Position numbers and translations under genes: made by a program. 64,000 bases of DNA. Source: Isoetes taiwanensis. Lineage: Eukaryota; Streptophyta; Lycopodiopsida; Isoetales; Isoetaceae. This document shows, piece by piece, positions 1 to 12,030 of this stretch; positions within the stretch are counted from its first letter, which is position 1, and every line of letters begins with the position of its first letter. Location of the stretch: the NCBI GenBank assembly GCA_021234155.1, contig JAJEKV010000046.1, positions 10,618,818 through 10,682,817 on the forward strand, read 5' to 3'. The notes below the pieces were generated by a model. The model made no database searches, was not told where the DNA came from, and was given only the letters and a program-made list of their open reading frames with translations.

Positions 1-271
1 TTGTTTTGACCGTTTCCGTTTATTTGTGCACCGCCGATTGCAGGGAGCTCTATCCTGCCAGGGAAGGCCTATGGGTCCGTGATTATACAAGTACGTTGCA
101 AGAAGTTGTAGGAAGGGTGTGATGCAAGATACCTCCATTTCTCCTTCGCCTTTAATCTTTTTTCTTACATCTGGCATTTGTCATTGATGTTGATTCTTTT
201 ATTTTTGTTCTTCTTTTTGAGTAAGTACGTGCTCAGAAACAATGGACATAACTATCCTTGGGCAAAACATT
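1..271. other. Unique left flank of the duplication
   Basis: This stretch has no second copy in the window. A short open stretch follows a splice-acceptor-like TTGCAG near 37-42 and reads ELYPAREGLWVRDYTS, so it could be part of a host exon, but I do not recognise it. The A/B homology begins at 272, which makes this the only flank visible outside the duplicated unit. Confidence 0.4.
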
Positions 272-2072
272 ATGTATGCAAACCGTGTTAATGGCACATA
301 GCAGATAGGGGTAGACACAATATTTAAAGCTCCTTAATAGGTGTTTGTCGTTTGTTATTGCCATCCCTTAATAATAAAAGTAAGCTTGCTCCATCACCTC
401 TTTATAATTGTGTTAATGTCCAAATTGAATTGTTAAATGAAATGTTAGGTTCAATGGCATTAGAAGCTTGTCTAAGATGCAAAGATTGTGCTACCAGTGC
501 TTTCGAAGCTATTGCAAGTGCATCACTTGCTCTTTTTTTTTTTCTAGAAACAATGTTTTTAAATAATGCAATTCTCAATGAGATAATCAATACTATATGT
601 GTCAAGGGTGCATCCACATATTCTATCCGAAGCCTCACCTGTTCTATACGTGCAATACAATTTGCTTATACCCTTTTTGTGTATTGAGGCCGAACTATAT
701 AAGGCAAGGGAGATGTGCTTGTGTTATGCGTATAAATCATCTGAATGTATGCTAAGGGGTTTTGTATTGCCTATTTTGTACTTATAATAAGGGGTATCCT
801 ACCTCACTTATCTAGTTGTATTTTAAGGAGTATAAGCATCTATAGCAAGGCATTTTTAATGCGTGCGATCATATAGAAAATACATAGAGGTGGATTCCCT
901 GTGGATGTAAGGGTGCTTAATCTAATAATTCTTTCATTCTGATTAATTCAAAAGTTGTTGTTGTTATGTGTATTAAGCGTTCATTCTTGCCTAATACATA
1001 AGTGATTTTATTACCTTTAGGTAAACATCTCTCATATTGATCCCAGTTTCCCGCCTCAACAAGTCCTTTTTAGTGTGGAGTGGAAATTTGAAACCCAATC
1101 AGTAAGCTTTGATAAACACCATGTGAACATAATCCTCTATAACATTGTTGGCAAGGATAGCATATTGGCTGTCGGCAGTGGCTATGGACAAACAATACTC
1201 TATGCTTTCGTAGATGAGGTTCAACTTATGTGGAACATGAGCAGTACAGCTCATTTGGTGTTTGAACATTTATATTATCAATGGAAATGCTTGTGGAAGT
1301 AAAAATGGAAGAGGATCCGTTTCTTCAGATGGAAAGCAATGTTAGAGAATGTACTGATGATAAGGCAAAAATACTTTAAACTGACAAGTCACCTCCTTTG
1401 CTTCAGCTTGCAATTGTAGGCATTGCTTTGCATGAAAGAGTGTTAGAAGCTGGTGTTGTTTGTTTGCAGGTCCTTTTTCGTAAATTGATTTCTTTGCTAT
1501 CATGCGATGAGGCGCGGACACGATGTTGCTTAGATGGTTGCCGATCTCTGACCAAGGCGTAAGCAAATTATATCCACCACCTGTGTGTATCCTATGTTAG
1601 ATACACGTCAGCCTAATGATGCTCTTATGTTGCAGCCTTTGTTTGGTGCAACTTCAATGTTGGACAACTTTTGAAAGGCGTAGCTAATAGCTACCACAAA
1701 AGTTGATTGTAAAGCTAAGTAGTTGATAGACAACATTGTTATTAGCAAAGGATATAGAAGCTAAGGATGTAATGAAAAGACCTCAAGTAGGTGGTGTATT
1801 GAACTATCACATGAACCATATTTGTGTCCATCGCAGGCATTTTGAAGTTTATAAGTTGCAAAGTCTGCTTTATCTGCTAGCTTGACTGTGGACACGTTAG
1901 AAGGGCGTGCCCTTCCGCATGCTCAAAATGAGTTGTTTCAGGACAAGTACATAGAATATGCACAGTGAGACACATATCCTTTTATGTTTTACTGTTGTGT
2001 ACATGTGTATATTGAGCTGAAATTATATAAAAGTGCAATTTCATTAAATTGAGAAATTTAAGTGATTCCAAC
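272..2072 (+). pseudogene. Exon-like fragments of an unidentified host gene (copy A)
   Basis: I do not recognise this gene. An acceptor-like TTTAG at about 1020 is followed by an open stretch to 1302 (VEWKFETQS, NIVGKDSILAVGSGYGQT), and a second open stretch covers about 1340-1560 (in copy B: LLQLAIVGIALHERVLEAG). The composition and hydrophobic pattern look like real coding exons rather than transposon. Copy A has a stop where copy B reads a Trp codon in the second stretch (TTTAAACTG versus TTTGGACTG). A 111-codon open frame at 352-687 has no recognisable content. The segment ends exactly where the copia 5' LTR begins. Confidence 0.35.
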
Positions 2073-2876
2073 ATTTGGAGTTCATGTCATAATTAACAAG
2101 AACATGTTCAATCACGGAGATTAAAGTTGGAAGAACGGACAAAAAATGCTAAAACAAAAAGGTTAAGTTGTGGTTGGAAATTTTGAAATAGTTAAAGGAT
2201 AATTATCTTGTTAATGCTTGAACAAGGTAATGAAGCAGAGAAATAGATGACATTGCTATTCCTAAGTTGAAGGTGTAGAGGAAATGATTAGAAGTTCACA
2301 TGAAAATAGACTATGGACTAGGTCATGTATTTGATCTATAAGACTTAGTTTATTGGTGAGATAAACCATTGAAATTATTTGAAGGAATATTTCTTAGACA
2401 CCAACGATATGCTTGGAGCCAATTCTGGTTCAAACATATCTCGGTCCAATGCAATCGATGCAGAAGGATCGGGCATTTTCGCAACCCGCAAGTTTGATGC
2501 GGGATGATCACGGACCGCTCGAGATAAATCAAAAGAGCAGTATAGGGTTTGCTGTATCGAATGAATACTTGAGTCCTTTTGTGAAGCGAAGGTAAGATTT
2601 GGATGATTTGAAGACATTTAGGGTTGATGCTACAGTATTTACTTCAATCTCATGTGAACAGTGCTGCATATGATTTCATTCAATGGTCATTATTATTTAT
2701 TTGACTTAAGCAATGAAGTTAGTATTTTGGTGCTATATTGGTTTTGCTTAAATATGATTTGAATATAGATTCTTGACTTGATCTTATTGATCATAGACTT
2801 GTTGCATCTAAGCCAAGATTTCAAATATTTATAAAGTTGAGTTGATTTTATCTAATACTCTGATAATTTTCTAACA
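2073..2876 (+). repeat. Copia element 5' LTR (copy A)
   Basis: An 804-bp block that recurs (first about 650 bp) at 6936-7582 and in copy B. The LTR starts at the position of TGTTGGAG (here changed to ATTTGGAG) and ends TTCTAACA, one base before a tRNA-Met-type primer-binding site. The internal stretch near 2440-2530 differs from the sister LTRs at several CAG/CTG sites, for example CTGCTCAG read as CGCTCGAG. Confidence 0.85.
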
Positions 2877-2877
2877 T

Positions 2878-2889
2878 TGGTATCAGAGC
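2878..2889 (+). promoter_or_regulatory. Copia primer-binding site, initiator tRNA-Met
   Basis: TGGTATCAGAGC directly follows the 5' LTR. This is the standard primer-binding site of plant Ty1/copia elements, complementary to the 3' end of initiator tRNA-Met, and it primes minus-strand DNA synthesis. Confidence 0.9.
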
Positions 2890-2906
2890 AGCCAGGTTGA
2901 GATAAG

Positions 2907-4340
2907 ATGGCAAGCAGGTTTGGTGCAGGTTTATTAAATGCAATTGATGTATTTAAGGGTGAATCAGGGTTTCAAGTGTGGAAGGAGAAGATCAAACATG
3001 TTTTGCAAGTAGAAGGTCTTTGGAAAATTGTTGAACCAGGAGACAAAGGAGCTAAAAGCAGAATATCAGAAATTGCTGCTGAAGGAAGCTCAAGTTCAGT
3101 GAATGGAGCAGATGTTGAGGTAACCTCTGGTGAAAAAGGGGGAACTGTTGATGTTGCAAAAATAAGGGAAGCGGGCATAATTATGAGTAAGGTAAACTCG
3201 AGCATTGTCCTGAAAATTAGGGGCATGCATCCAAGTGAGATGTGGAACTATATGCTCTTAAATTATGAGGAAAAGACATCCTCACAAATAGATGTGTTGG
3301 AAAATGAGTTAAGGAGGTTAAGATTTCATGACAAAGATAATGTCAATGATTTCTTTCAAAACTTTGATAATATCATTGCTGATTTGGAGGGGGCAGGAGT
3401 ATTATATACTCAACAACAGCAGGTTTTAGCTATTTCAAGGTCAGTAACCAGTCTTGGAAACATGGCTATGTTTATTATAACATTGGCCAAAACAAGAGTC
3501 GAGGCAGAAAGAATGCTTAAGACAGAAATAGAGCAGAACAAAGTAATGGAGGATGAAGAAGCCACACAAATTTTATATGCAAGGGGAAAAGGCAGAGAAG
3601 AGAAGAAAAGGGGAAAACTTGGTCCATGTTTTAACTACAACCGGTATGGCCATTTGAAAATAGATTGTCCTTCAATGGGAAAAGAAATAAATTGCTATAA
3701 TTGTGGAGGGAGAGGGCATTTTGCTTCAAACTATTCCTCTCCAAAGGTGTTTACAAAAGGAAAAGAAAGGTCAACAAGGGGATACTCAGTAGCAAGAGGA
3801 AGGGGAAGGGGAAGGTTCAGAAATAACACAAATGCTGAGGCAAATGTAGCAGAGGAGGTGTTGCTTGAAGAAGTTTATGAAGTTGAAGAGGACAAGGTAA
3901 GAATATCTAAAACTTTCTTTGCTGCTCATGACAAATTTGATGAAAATAATTTCCTGATTTTAGATAGTGCAGAGAAGTCCATTGCATGCAACTCAAAAAT
4001 CCTAAAAGAGAAAAAAGGAAGCCAAGGAGGACACATACAAGTTGGAAATGGTGAATTGCAAAGGATTGAAGATGTTGGAATCCTCGAGTTATTTGATTTG
4101 AATGGAAGAGTTGTAAATTTGCAGAATGTATTATGTGTTCCAAGTTTAGTTAGAAATTTGATTTCTATATCCCAATTAGTAGACATGGGATTGAAGGTTG
4201 TGTTTGAAAGGACTCATTGTAAAATCTTTGATGGCAATGAATTAAAGTTTCTTGGAAGAAGTGTTGGAAATCTTTTTGGTATAAACTCTGGTTCAGTTGA
4301 AAAGGTTAATCTGACTTTAGTTCTAAATATATCAATATGA
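2907..4340 (+). pseudogene. Copia gag and protease region (copy A)
   Basis: A 477-codon frame begins at ATG 18 bp after the PBS. It has the copia Gag (UBN2-type) core at about residues 15-210, two CCHC zinc knuckles at about 240-280, and the aspartic protease motif near residue 350. The first knuckle is damaged here (CFNYN in place of CFNCN in copy B), and the second lacks its last Cys in both copies (GHFASNY). The protease triad has lost its Gly through a 3-bp deletion: copy A reads LDSAEKS, copy B LDSGAEKS. The frame ends at TGA 4338-4340 just before HERLGH, where copia polyproteins normally have Trp, so the stop is probably TGG to TGA; it is shared by both copies. Confidence 0.88.
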
Positions 4341-5505
4341 CATGAAAGACTTGGTCACACCAATGTGAAAAATATTGAATCAATGATAAAACAGGGCCTA
4401 TTGGACTCAGCTGATAAAGAAGTAAAAAATTATACTTGCAGGGGTTGCATGCTAGGAAAACATTCCAGATTACCTTTTAAAAGGCAAAGGGAAAGGCAAG
4501 TGAAATCCTGGAATTGATTCACACGAATCTTTGTGGTCCATTAAATGTGAAGGGAATAACAGGGAAAAGATATTTTATAACCTTTGTTGACGATCATAGC
4601 AGAAAAACAAGACTATATTGTCTGAGTGCAAAAGACCAAGCATTTGAAGCATTTAAAAATTTTGCAGCAGAAGTAGAATGTCAAACTGGCAAAAAGATTA
4701 AATGTGTAAGGTCTGATCGAGGGGGTGAATATATGTCAAGGAAATTTGCTAAATATTGTCTTGACAAAAGAATAAAAAGGCAATAAAAATGTAGCCACAC
4801 ACCTCAACAGAATGGTGTGGCCGAGAGGAAGAACAAAACAATTTTAAATGCTACAAGGGCTATGCTAAAACATGCAGGTCTACCTAATTTCCTTTGGAAA
4901 GAAGTGGTCAAGACTGCAGTGCTTATTTAAAATGCTTTGCCTTCAAAGAGTATTGAAGGAAAAATTCCAGAGTTTGTTTGGTCAGGAAAATTACCAAATT
5001 ACGAGATATTCAAAGTATTTGGCTGCCTTGGATACACACATGTTCCTCAGGAACTTAGACAAAAGCTCGATGACAGGTCCACAATAACCTACTTAGTAGG
5101 TTATGATATGAACTCAAAGGGATATACGATGTATGATCCTCTTAGAAGAAGAATCTTAGTAAGTAGAGATGTAATATTCGAAGAAAATGTCTTATATAGA
5201 CCTGAGATTAAAAATGAGGACATAAGAGGAGAGAACAAGTCCAACATTGAAGATAAGGGGAACACAAACTTCACAACAGAAAAAGAAAAGACCCAGGATA
5301 ACACTGATGATATAGACTCTGATTCTGACAGTGAAGAAAATGGAAATGTGACAGGAGAAAGACTTGAACAGGAAACTCCTGAAAATAGAGAAGTAAGATT
5401 ACAACAAGACATCAACATTGATATACAGAATTTTGGGAGGAAAGAAAATGGCAGAAGTAGTAGGTCGCAAAACATTTCAAAGGAAAACACAAATGAAATA
5501 CACAT
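4341..5505 (+). pseudogene. Copia integrase region (copy A)
   Basis: After the shared stop the sequence continues with the pre-integrase zinc-binding region (HERLGH ... CRGC), then a frameshift near 4500, then the integrase core. The first catalytic Asp has become Asn (IHTNLCGP instead of the usual HTD), the second is kept (VRSDRGGEY) and the Glu is kept (QQNGVAERK). In-frame stops at 4784-4786 and near 4928 break the core. The C-terminal part (VFGCLGYTHVP, then an acidic linker) is open from 4937. The element cannot encode a working integrase. Confidence 0.85.
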
Positions 5506-6925
5506 AGTGTTAGAAATGAGATCATTTGAAAGAACTTCTACTTACGAATTAGTAGACTTGCCAAAAGGAAAAAGTGCAATAGGAAATAAATGGGTATTCA
5601 AGTTGAAAGTTAATGCAGATGGCAGTCCAAAGTGCAAGGTAAGCTTATTCACCAGTTGTTAAATTAGCAAGCATTAGGATGATTATTGCCATTTCAAATG
5701 CTTTGGATCTAGACTTACATCATATGGATGTTTGTACAGCTTTCCTTAGGTGCTGACTTAGAGGAGGAATGAGACAAGCTCAAGGTTTTGAAGCTGGAAA
5801 AGAAAAGGTGTGGAGATTAAAGAAGGCAGTTTATGGCTTGAAACAAGCTCCAAGACAATGGCATTTTTGCATTGACAATTTTTTAAAGGAACAAAGCTTT
5901 ACAAAGTTAGCAAGTGATGGGAACGTTTATCTGCTAAAACAAGAGGGAGATTTCTGTATAATGGCTGTGTATGTTGATGACTATATATTGGCATCTAACA
6001 ACACGGATTTTTTAAATAAATGCAAGGAAATGCTTAAGTGAAGATACAAGATGACAAATTTGGGAGAGCTATCTCAGTTCTTGGGAATTCAGGTCAAAAG
6101 AGACAGGGCAAATATGAAGATATCATTAAATCAAGGTAAGTACATAGATTCAGTTTTGAACATGGAAGAATGCAACTCAGTAAGAACTCCATTCATTGTT
6201 GGAAGCAAATTGTCTAAGGATCTCTGTCCAAAAAATGAAGAGGAAAAGGAGAGAATGAGCAAAGTGCCATATAGGCAATTAGTAGGAGGCTTATTGTTCA
6301 ATACAAGGCCTTATATAGCCTTCATAGTAAATGTGTTAAGCAGATATAATAATAATCCAGGTTATGAGCATTGGCTGGCAGCTAAGAAAGTTTTGAGATT
6401 TTTGAAAGGTACAAGAGACACAGGGATAGTTTATGATTCAAAAGATCTGAGATTAAAAAGTTACAGTGATGCAGATTGGTGTGGGGATTTGGATGAACGA
6501 AAATCAACTTCAGGTTATGTTGTAATGTTAGGAGGGGCTCCAGTTAATTGGAGAAGCAAAAAACAATCCTCAATAGCTTTGTCAACAGCAGAATCAGAGT
6601 ATGCATCTACAACTCTAGCAGCTAAGGAAATTATTTGGGCCAGATTATTTTTAATGAGCTGGAAATAAAGCAGGAAGAGAGCACATAGTTATTTTGTAAC
6701 AATCAAAGTTGTATTGCAATGACAAAGAATCATTTACATGAAAGGACTAAACACATAGAAATGGAGATGCATTACATTAGAGATATGGTAAACAAGGGAT
6801 TTATCCAGTTGGAGTATATAAGTTATGAAAGACAACTTGCAGACATCATGACAAAGACATTAGGTTGGAAAAGATATCAGAAATTGTCAGCAGAATTGAA
6901 CTGCAAAAATATTAAATTATGATAT
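5506..6925 (+). pseudogene. Copia reverse transcriptase and RNase H (copy A)
   Basis: RT begins near ELVDLPKGKSAIGNKWVFKLK. Copy A has lost about 50 bp at 5643 relative to copy B (just after GGTAAG), plus shared stops near 5755 and at 6039. The YVDD catalytic box is intact at 5970-5981. RNase H covers about 6350-6668 with SDADWCGD and STAESEYA, and the C-terminal tail ends with ADIMTKTLGWKRYQ at about 6840-6880. The A|T at 6346/6347 is the undisturbed site into which the Helitron is inserted in copy B. Confidence 0.88.
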
Positions 6926-6935
6926 GAAAGGCGAA

Positions 6936-7582
6936 TGTTGGAGTTCATGTCATAATTAACAAGAACATGTTCAATCTGGAGATTAAAGTTGGAAGAACAG
7001 ACAAAAATGCTAAAACAAAAAGGTTAAGTTGACAGTTGGAAATTCTGAGACAGTTAAAGGATAATTATCTTGTTAATGCTTGAACAAGGTAATGAAGCAG
7101 AGAAATAGATGACATTGCTATTCCTAAGTTGAAGGTGTAGAGGAAATGATTAGAAGTTCACACGAAAATAGACCATGGACTAGGTCATGTATTTGATCTA
7201 TAAGACTTAGTTTATTGGTGAGATAAACCATTGAAATCATTTGAAGGCATATTCCTTAGACACCAACGATATGCTTGGAGCCAATCTCGGTCCAATGCAA
7301 TCGAGGCAGAAGGATCGGGCATTTTCGGCAACCTGCAAGCGGTCTGGCATGACCGCCGGACTGCTCAGATAAATCAAAGAGCAGTATAGGGTTTGCTGTA
7401 TCGAATGAATACTTGAGTCCTTGTGTGAAGGAAGGTAAGATCTGGATGATTTGAAGACATTTAGGGTCGATGCTACAGTATTTACTTCAATCCCATATGA
7501 ACAGTGCTGCATATAATTTCATTCAATGGTCATTATTATTTATTTGACTTAAGCAATGAAGTTAGTATTTTGGTGCTATATT
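6936..7582 (+). repeat. Copia 3' LTR, truncated (copy A)
   Basis: Begins TGTTGGAG and matches the 5' LTR for about 650 bp, then stops at GGTGCTATATT. The final 150 bp or so, present in the 5' LTR up to TTCTAACA, are missing and are not found anywhere to the right. The next base block is the end of a reversed gypsy LTR (TGTTGACCC at 7585). Confidence 0.85.
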
Positions 7583-7584
7583 AG

Positions 7585-9845
7585 TGTTGACCCCCAACCT
7601 GGCTTAGAGAGTCAAACACAAGAAGCCAACTTGAGTTTTCACTCAAGTTGGGGTTAGAACCTCCAGATCACTTAAGGTGATCAATCTACACAAGAATTTT
7701 CCAAAGAAAAAGCTCAGTTACAGAGTTTGCATACCTTTCCCAATTCTGGAATTTGGACCCCTTACTCAAATCGATGCAGATCTCATAGACAGATTGATTT
7801 CCAAGGTCAGATGATTGTGACTTGTTCAGAAAAGTTGTAGGCAAGCAAGGGTAAAGATCTTGACCAAGTCCGAGTTTTAATTTGTGAGATATTCGATCTC
7901 AAAGTTGGGTCAAATTTTGGTCAATATCAGTCAAAACTAAAGACAGAGCTCAGAGTTTTGTAACTTGAGTTGTAGGTTGAATTTTGAAGAAATTCCAAAA
8001 CTAAGATGCAATATAGACTTCAAAGGTAAGGTGCATGCTATCAAATCATAATTTGAATCACTAAAACTATTTTTTGGCACTGTTTTGTGGATATCAGTCT
8101 ATCAGACAGAATGCAAAAAATGGTAACTTGAGTTTGGAATGGGATTTTTTCGAAATTTTTGTGCACACAGGTGCAAATAAGATGGGAGATGAAGTGCAGA
8201 CGGTCATATGCAAGAAAAAATAAAGGAATTCTTTACTGTAAAAATATTTGTGATGCAAAAATACTAAAGGATCATGACAGTCGACTTTTTGAATACTTGG
8301 CAATCAATTTTCATTGATAGGAAGGTAATACAAGGTGAATAAGAATCTTGGGAACATAGATCAATCATCAAAATAGCTTAGAAGGTCAATAAATAGTATC
8401 AAGTCAATAATATCAGTCCAATCTTCTCAGATTAGACTGTGGAACACTCAGAGACTTCAAGAACGTCTTCAGATCATGCTCAGCACGTATCAATGTCGAG
8501 GTTTGATGCATCTGGGCCTTCAAAAAACTTCTGTCAATGATCCCCAGGTATATAAGTTTAGATTTAATGATTCCGGAATCTTAGTGCTTAGATTTAGGCT
8601 TAATATGATGCTTGAGAGCGGGAGTCCAGGATTAGGCAGTTTTTAAAACTTAAGAATTCGATTCCGGCGTGATTTGAGCTCATTTCCAGATTTAGGTTAG
8701 AAGCAGCTGTATTTTCTGAGAATTCGCGCGATACGGTGATCGTATTTCTTGAGGTATAAACCAGGAATATGCCGTATTTTATAATTTTAGAAAGCCTGGC
8801 CATGGTTTTAAAAGGTCACTCATGAGAAAATTGAAGAATTGGGTCACCTAGGCAATAGTAACCCTAATGTTTTTGGGAATATGCCAAGTTTGGGCATCAT
8901 AGTGAGGAATATTCCATAGGGTAGACATACAACATGGCTTCTTATGGCACAATGGTAGATGAGCATAGGGGTATAAAAGGTTGCAAGAAGAATTAGGCTA
9001 AGAGAATTTACAAAAATGTGGCATAGGAAGTGGAAAGAAAAAAAGGGGTAAAAGATATGGAGGGCAATGGTGAGAATAACTTATGGAGGAATAAAGATGC
9101 ATTAAAAAAGAAGGAATTAGGCAAAGTATGGTAGGGTATGCAAGGGTAAGCAAAAGGGAAGTAAGTTTAGGGAAAAATGGCTAGGAGATTTCAAAAGGAT
9201 GGGAATAGAGTGTAAAAATGGGTAAAAATGGCCTAGGGGTGGGATCAAGTACCATGGGGTCTTCCAAACTCTAACTTCCAATCTTCAAAAAGCATCTTCC
9301 AATCTTCTTTTACCCAGCACCTCTTTGACTAGCTTTGACCTCAAATGAAGTATTTCTTATGGGAGTTGACCTTGAAGATAAATATCCTTTGACCTTCATA
9401 CCAATGTTGACTACCAAGTTTTCCTTTGACTTAGCCTTCCTAAAATAAACCAATCAATTAGTATGTTGCCCTTTGGGGAAAACATGCTGGTCCCCTCAGC
9501 CATAAGGGGTCTTCAATTTTGTCCCAAAGTGTTTAAGTGAGAATTATGGAAGAAAGAGGGTATAAAGTGCAAGTGTTGATGAAATAGTGGTGAATATGGT
9601 AGTGAGTGGATGTGAGTGAATGACAAAGGTGAGAATGAGTTGTGAATATAGTAAGATGGTGATGGAAATGGAGTGTATGAGATGAAATGAGTGTGTAAAT
9701 GTGGGAATCTCGCCAAAACAAGAAAATGTGTGAAAAGAAAAGGTAAGAATGAGTGTGAATATGGTAAGATGGTGATGGAAATGAGGTGTGAGAGGGTGAA
9801 GTGAATGTGCAAAAGTTGAGATCTCGCCAAAACAAGAAAATGTGT
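7585..9845 (-). repeat. Gypsy LTR2 in reverse orientation (copy A)
   Basis: Read on the minus strand this block ends GGGTCAACA and is an inverted counterpart of about 21260-23352. Two hairpins lie near its terminus: 7626-7651 (11-bp stem, 4-nt loop) and 7666-7682 (GATCACTTAAGGTGATC). The inner boundary is uncertain; I put it after the second copy of CTCGCCAAAACAAGAAAATG (9709-9728 and 9823-9842). Open frames on the minus strand at 9513-10230 are low-complexity Ser/His/Phe translations of this repeat, not genes. Confidence 0.7.
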
Positions 9846-10346
9846 GCCTCCCTGATCCTTAAAAATGCAACTCTGCTATGATGGTGAAGCTGAATTGTAG
9901 AGTGCTTTCTTTTGGGAATGAGAACAAGAATAAGGAGTTTAAATGGATAGTAGGACCACTTATGGCAGATGAATAAAGATGGAAAAAGGGTGCACCGGTC
10001 ATGGAAACATACAAACAAGTTAAACTTGATTCTTGCAACTCTGCTATGATGGTGAAGCTGAATTTGCAGAGTGCACATTTGGGGAGATAAAATGAAAGAG
10101 CATGGCTGAATGGAGGGCAGGACCACAATGAGACAGATGAATGAAAATGGAAAAAGGATGCTCCTGCAAATGACACTTGGCAATTAATAAAAATCCCTGT
10201 TTTGAAGCTATTTGATGGCTCATCCTTCATACTGGCTAATCTGCAAATATAAACTTAATGAAAGCATTAGTTCTAAATTTAAGACAAGTGAAATCTACTC
10301 CAACCTATCCAACCTATTCTAACTTTAATTCTAACTTGTCTAAGTT
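9846..10346 (-). repeat. 3' untranslated region of minus-strand gypsy G2 (copy A)
   Basis: Lies between the reversed LTR2 and the integrase stop. It contains two copies of a roughly 180-bp repeat, recognisable by GCAACTCTGCTATGATGGTG at about 9858 and 10036. No coding sequence is seen. Similar repeated motifs occur in the 3' region of G1. Confidence 0.6.
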
Positions 10347-12030
10347 CTAGAACATAAAAAGAGACAAACATATATGCTGATCCCAGTACCTTTTCAGGTG
10401 AATAGTGTTGATAGGATTTGGAAGTGGCATCCCTGAAGTTAATTCCTTCAACCAATAAGAATTGGTGCCTGCAGGTTCCAACACCTCATAGGGGCCCTCC
10501 CAAAGATTTTCAAACTTACTAGCCGAATCTTCCCTTGATTTATTCCATTTCAGAACTAATTCTCCAGTCTTGAAAGTCCCTTGTATTTTATGAGCAGCTT
10601 TGAAAGCAGCCAAATCCTTGGCTTTTTTAAGCAAATTAGCATTCTCAGCTTCCATTCTATATTCTTCTAAATGCAAAAGGGTATCCAGTCTTTCCTGCAA
10701 AGCATACTCAAAAGGCAAACACAACTTATGAGCTAACCTCAGAGATGGAAGCTCAAGCTCTACTGGAAGCACAACTTCAATGCCATAGACTAAGTTAAAA
10801 GGGGTATGAGTGGTTGCTGCTTTAATGGTGACTCTATAAGCCCATAGGGCATCCACCAGTTTGACATGCCAATCCTTTTGATTATCATCCACTGTTTTCT
10901 GCAAAATGCCCTTCAAAACTTTATTAGTAGCTTCTGCTTGACCATTACCTTGGGGATAGTAGGAGGAACTCTTGGTATGTTTGACTTTAAGAATGGTCAA
11001 TAAATTAGCAATAACTTCATTCACAAAAGGGGTACCTCTATCAGAATGTAATTGTAGAGGAATACCAAACCATGCACAAATATACTCATGTAAGAACTTT
11101 GCTGTTGTAATGGCATTAGCCTGTCTTAAAGGAATTGCCTCTCGCCCATTTGGTAAAATAATCAGAGCTACAATAATGTGCTGATGTTGCCCTGAAGGGG
11201 GTTAATAGGGCCAATATAATCTAATCCCCATATTTGAAAAGGTCCGGAGAAATTATGGGGTTTAGTGCATTGGGAGGAGGATTCTTTTGCCAAATATCGG
11301 CACTTGTGGCAAGATTTTATAGCAAGATAACAATCTTTAAATATTGTAGGCCAATAATAACCTGACCTGAGAATTTTCTTGGCAGTAGTATCTCCAGCAA
11401 AATGGCCTCCACATACTCCTTCATGCATTTCTCTAGTGATCAAAGCATATTCCTCTTCATTGACACACCTCAGTAATAGTCCATCCCTGTTGACTTTACA
11501 TAAAACATCATTAATCATTTTAAATTGCCTGCACTTTTCTTTAAATCTCCTTTCTTTGGCTCGAGGTCGGTCCCGAAGGCATTTCCTTGAATTGTAAGAA
11601 ATTCTTTATAGGTAGCTGCCAATCTTGTTGATTCTCGCTCTTCATCATCTCTTTTGTAAATAGGCTAAGGCATCCACAAAGTCAACAACTTCCACTACTT
11701 CCTCATGATCAAAGAAAATGTAAGGTAAATAAAGACTGGGACTCTTCACCTGATGTAACTCTTTTATGGAAATATTAAAGGTTTTTAGCTTGCAAGCCCA
11801 CCTTTGAATTTTTGGTTTAGAGGTAGCTTTACCAAATAACAAACCTGTTGGATTTTGCTTCATATAAACTTGAACTGAACTTTTCAATAGTAAATGACCT
11901 TGTCTGTCAATAAGGAACATGAGAGCAGCAACACTCTTCTCCATTTTGGTGTATTTCTCTTCAGTTGAACTCCATTGTTTGCTAGCAAAAGCTATAGTGT
12001 GCTTGTCCTGCAGAATAGCTAGGCCTATGG
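10347..12030 (-). pseudogene. Gypsy G2 pol remnant: RNase H end and integrase (copy A)
   Basis: Minus-strand remnant reading from a gypsy-type RNase H (TIGLAILQDKHTIAFASKQW) through the integrase zinc-binding HHCC (HEGVCGGH, CHKC), the core (GLDYIGP, PQGNGQAEA) and the C-terminal domain to the stop at 10347. The RNase H lacks the usual catalytic Asp, as in G1. The frame is broken between about 11025-11170 and 11520-11650; most breaks coincide with CAG/CTG sites where copy B reads differently, so part of the damage may be sequencing error. Everything upstream of the RNase H (gag, PR, RT) is missing: the fragment stops at the start of G1's LTR1. Confidence 0.85.

Noticed and set aside
5101-5505. 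134-codon minus-strand frame, hydrophobic and Ser/Phe-rich
   Set aside because: Antisense shadow of the acidic linker of the copia polyprotein.
9513-10230. Three overlapping long minus-strand frames rich in Ser, His, Phe
   Set aside because: They translate CA/TC-rich LTR2 and 3' repeat sequence, overlap in different frames and show no domain.
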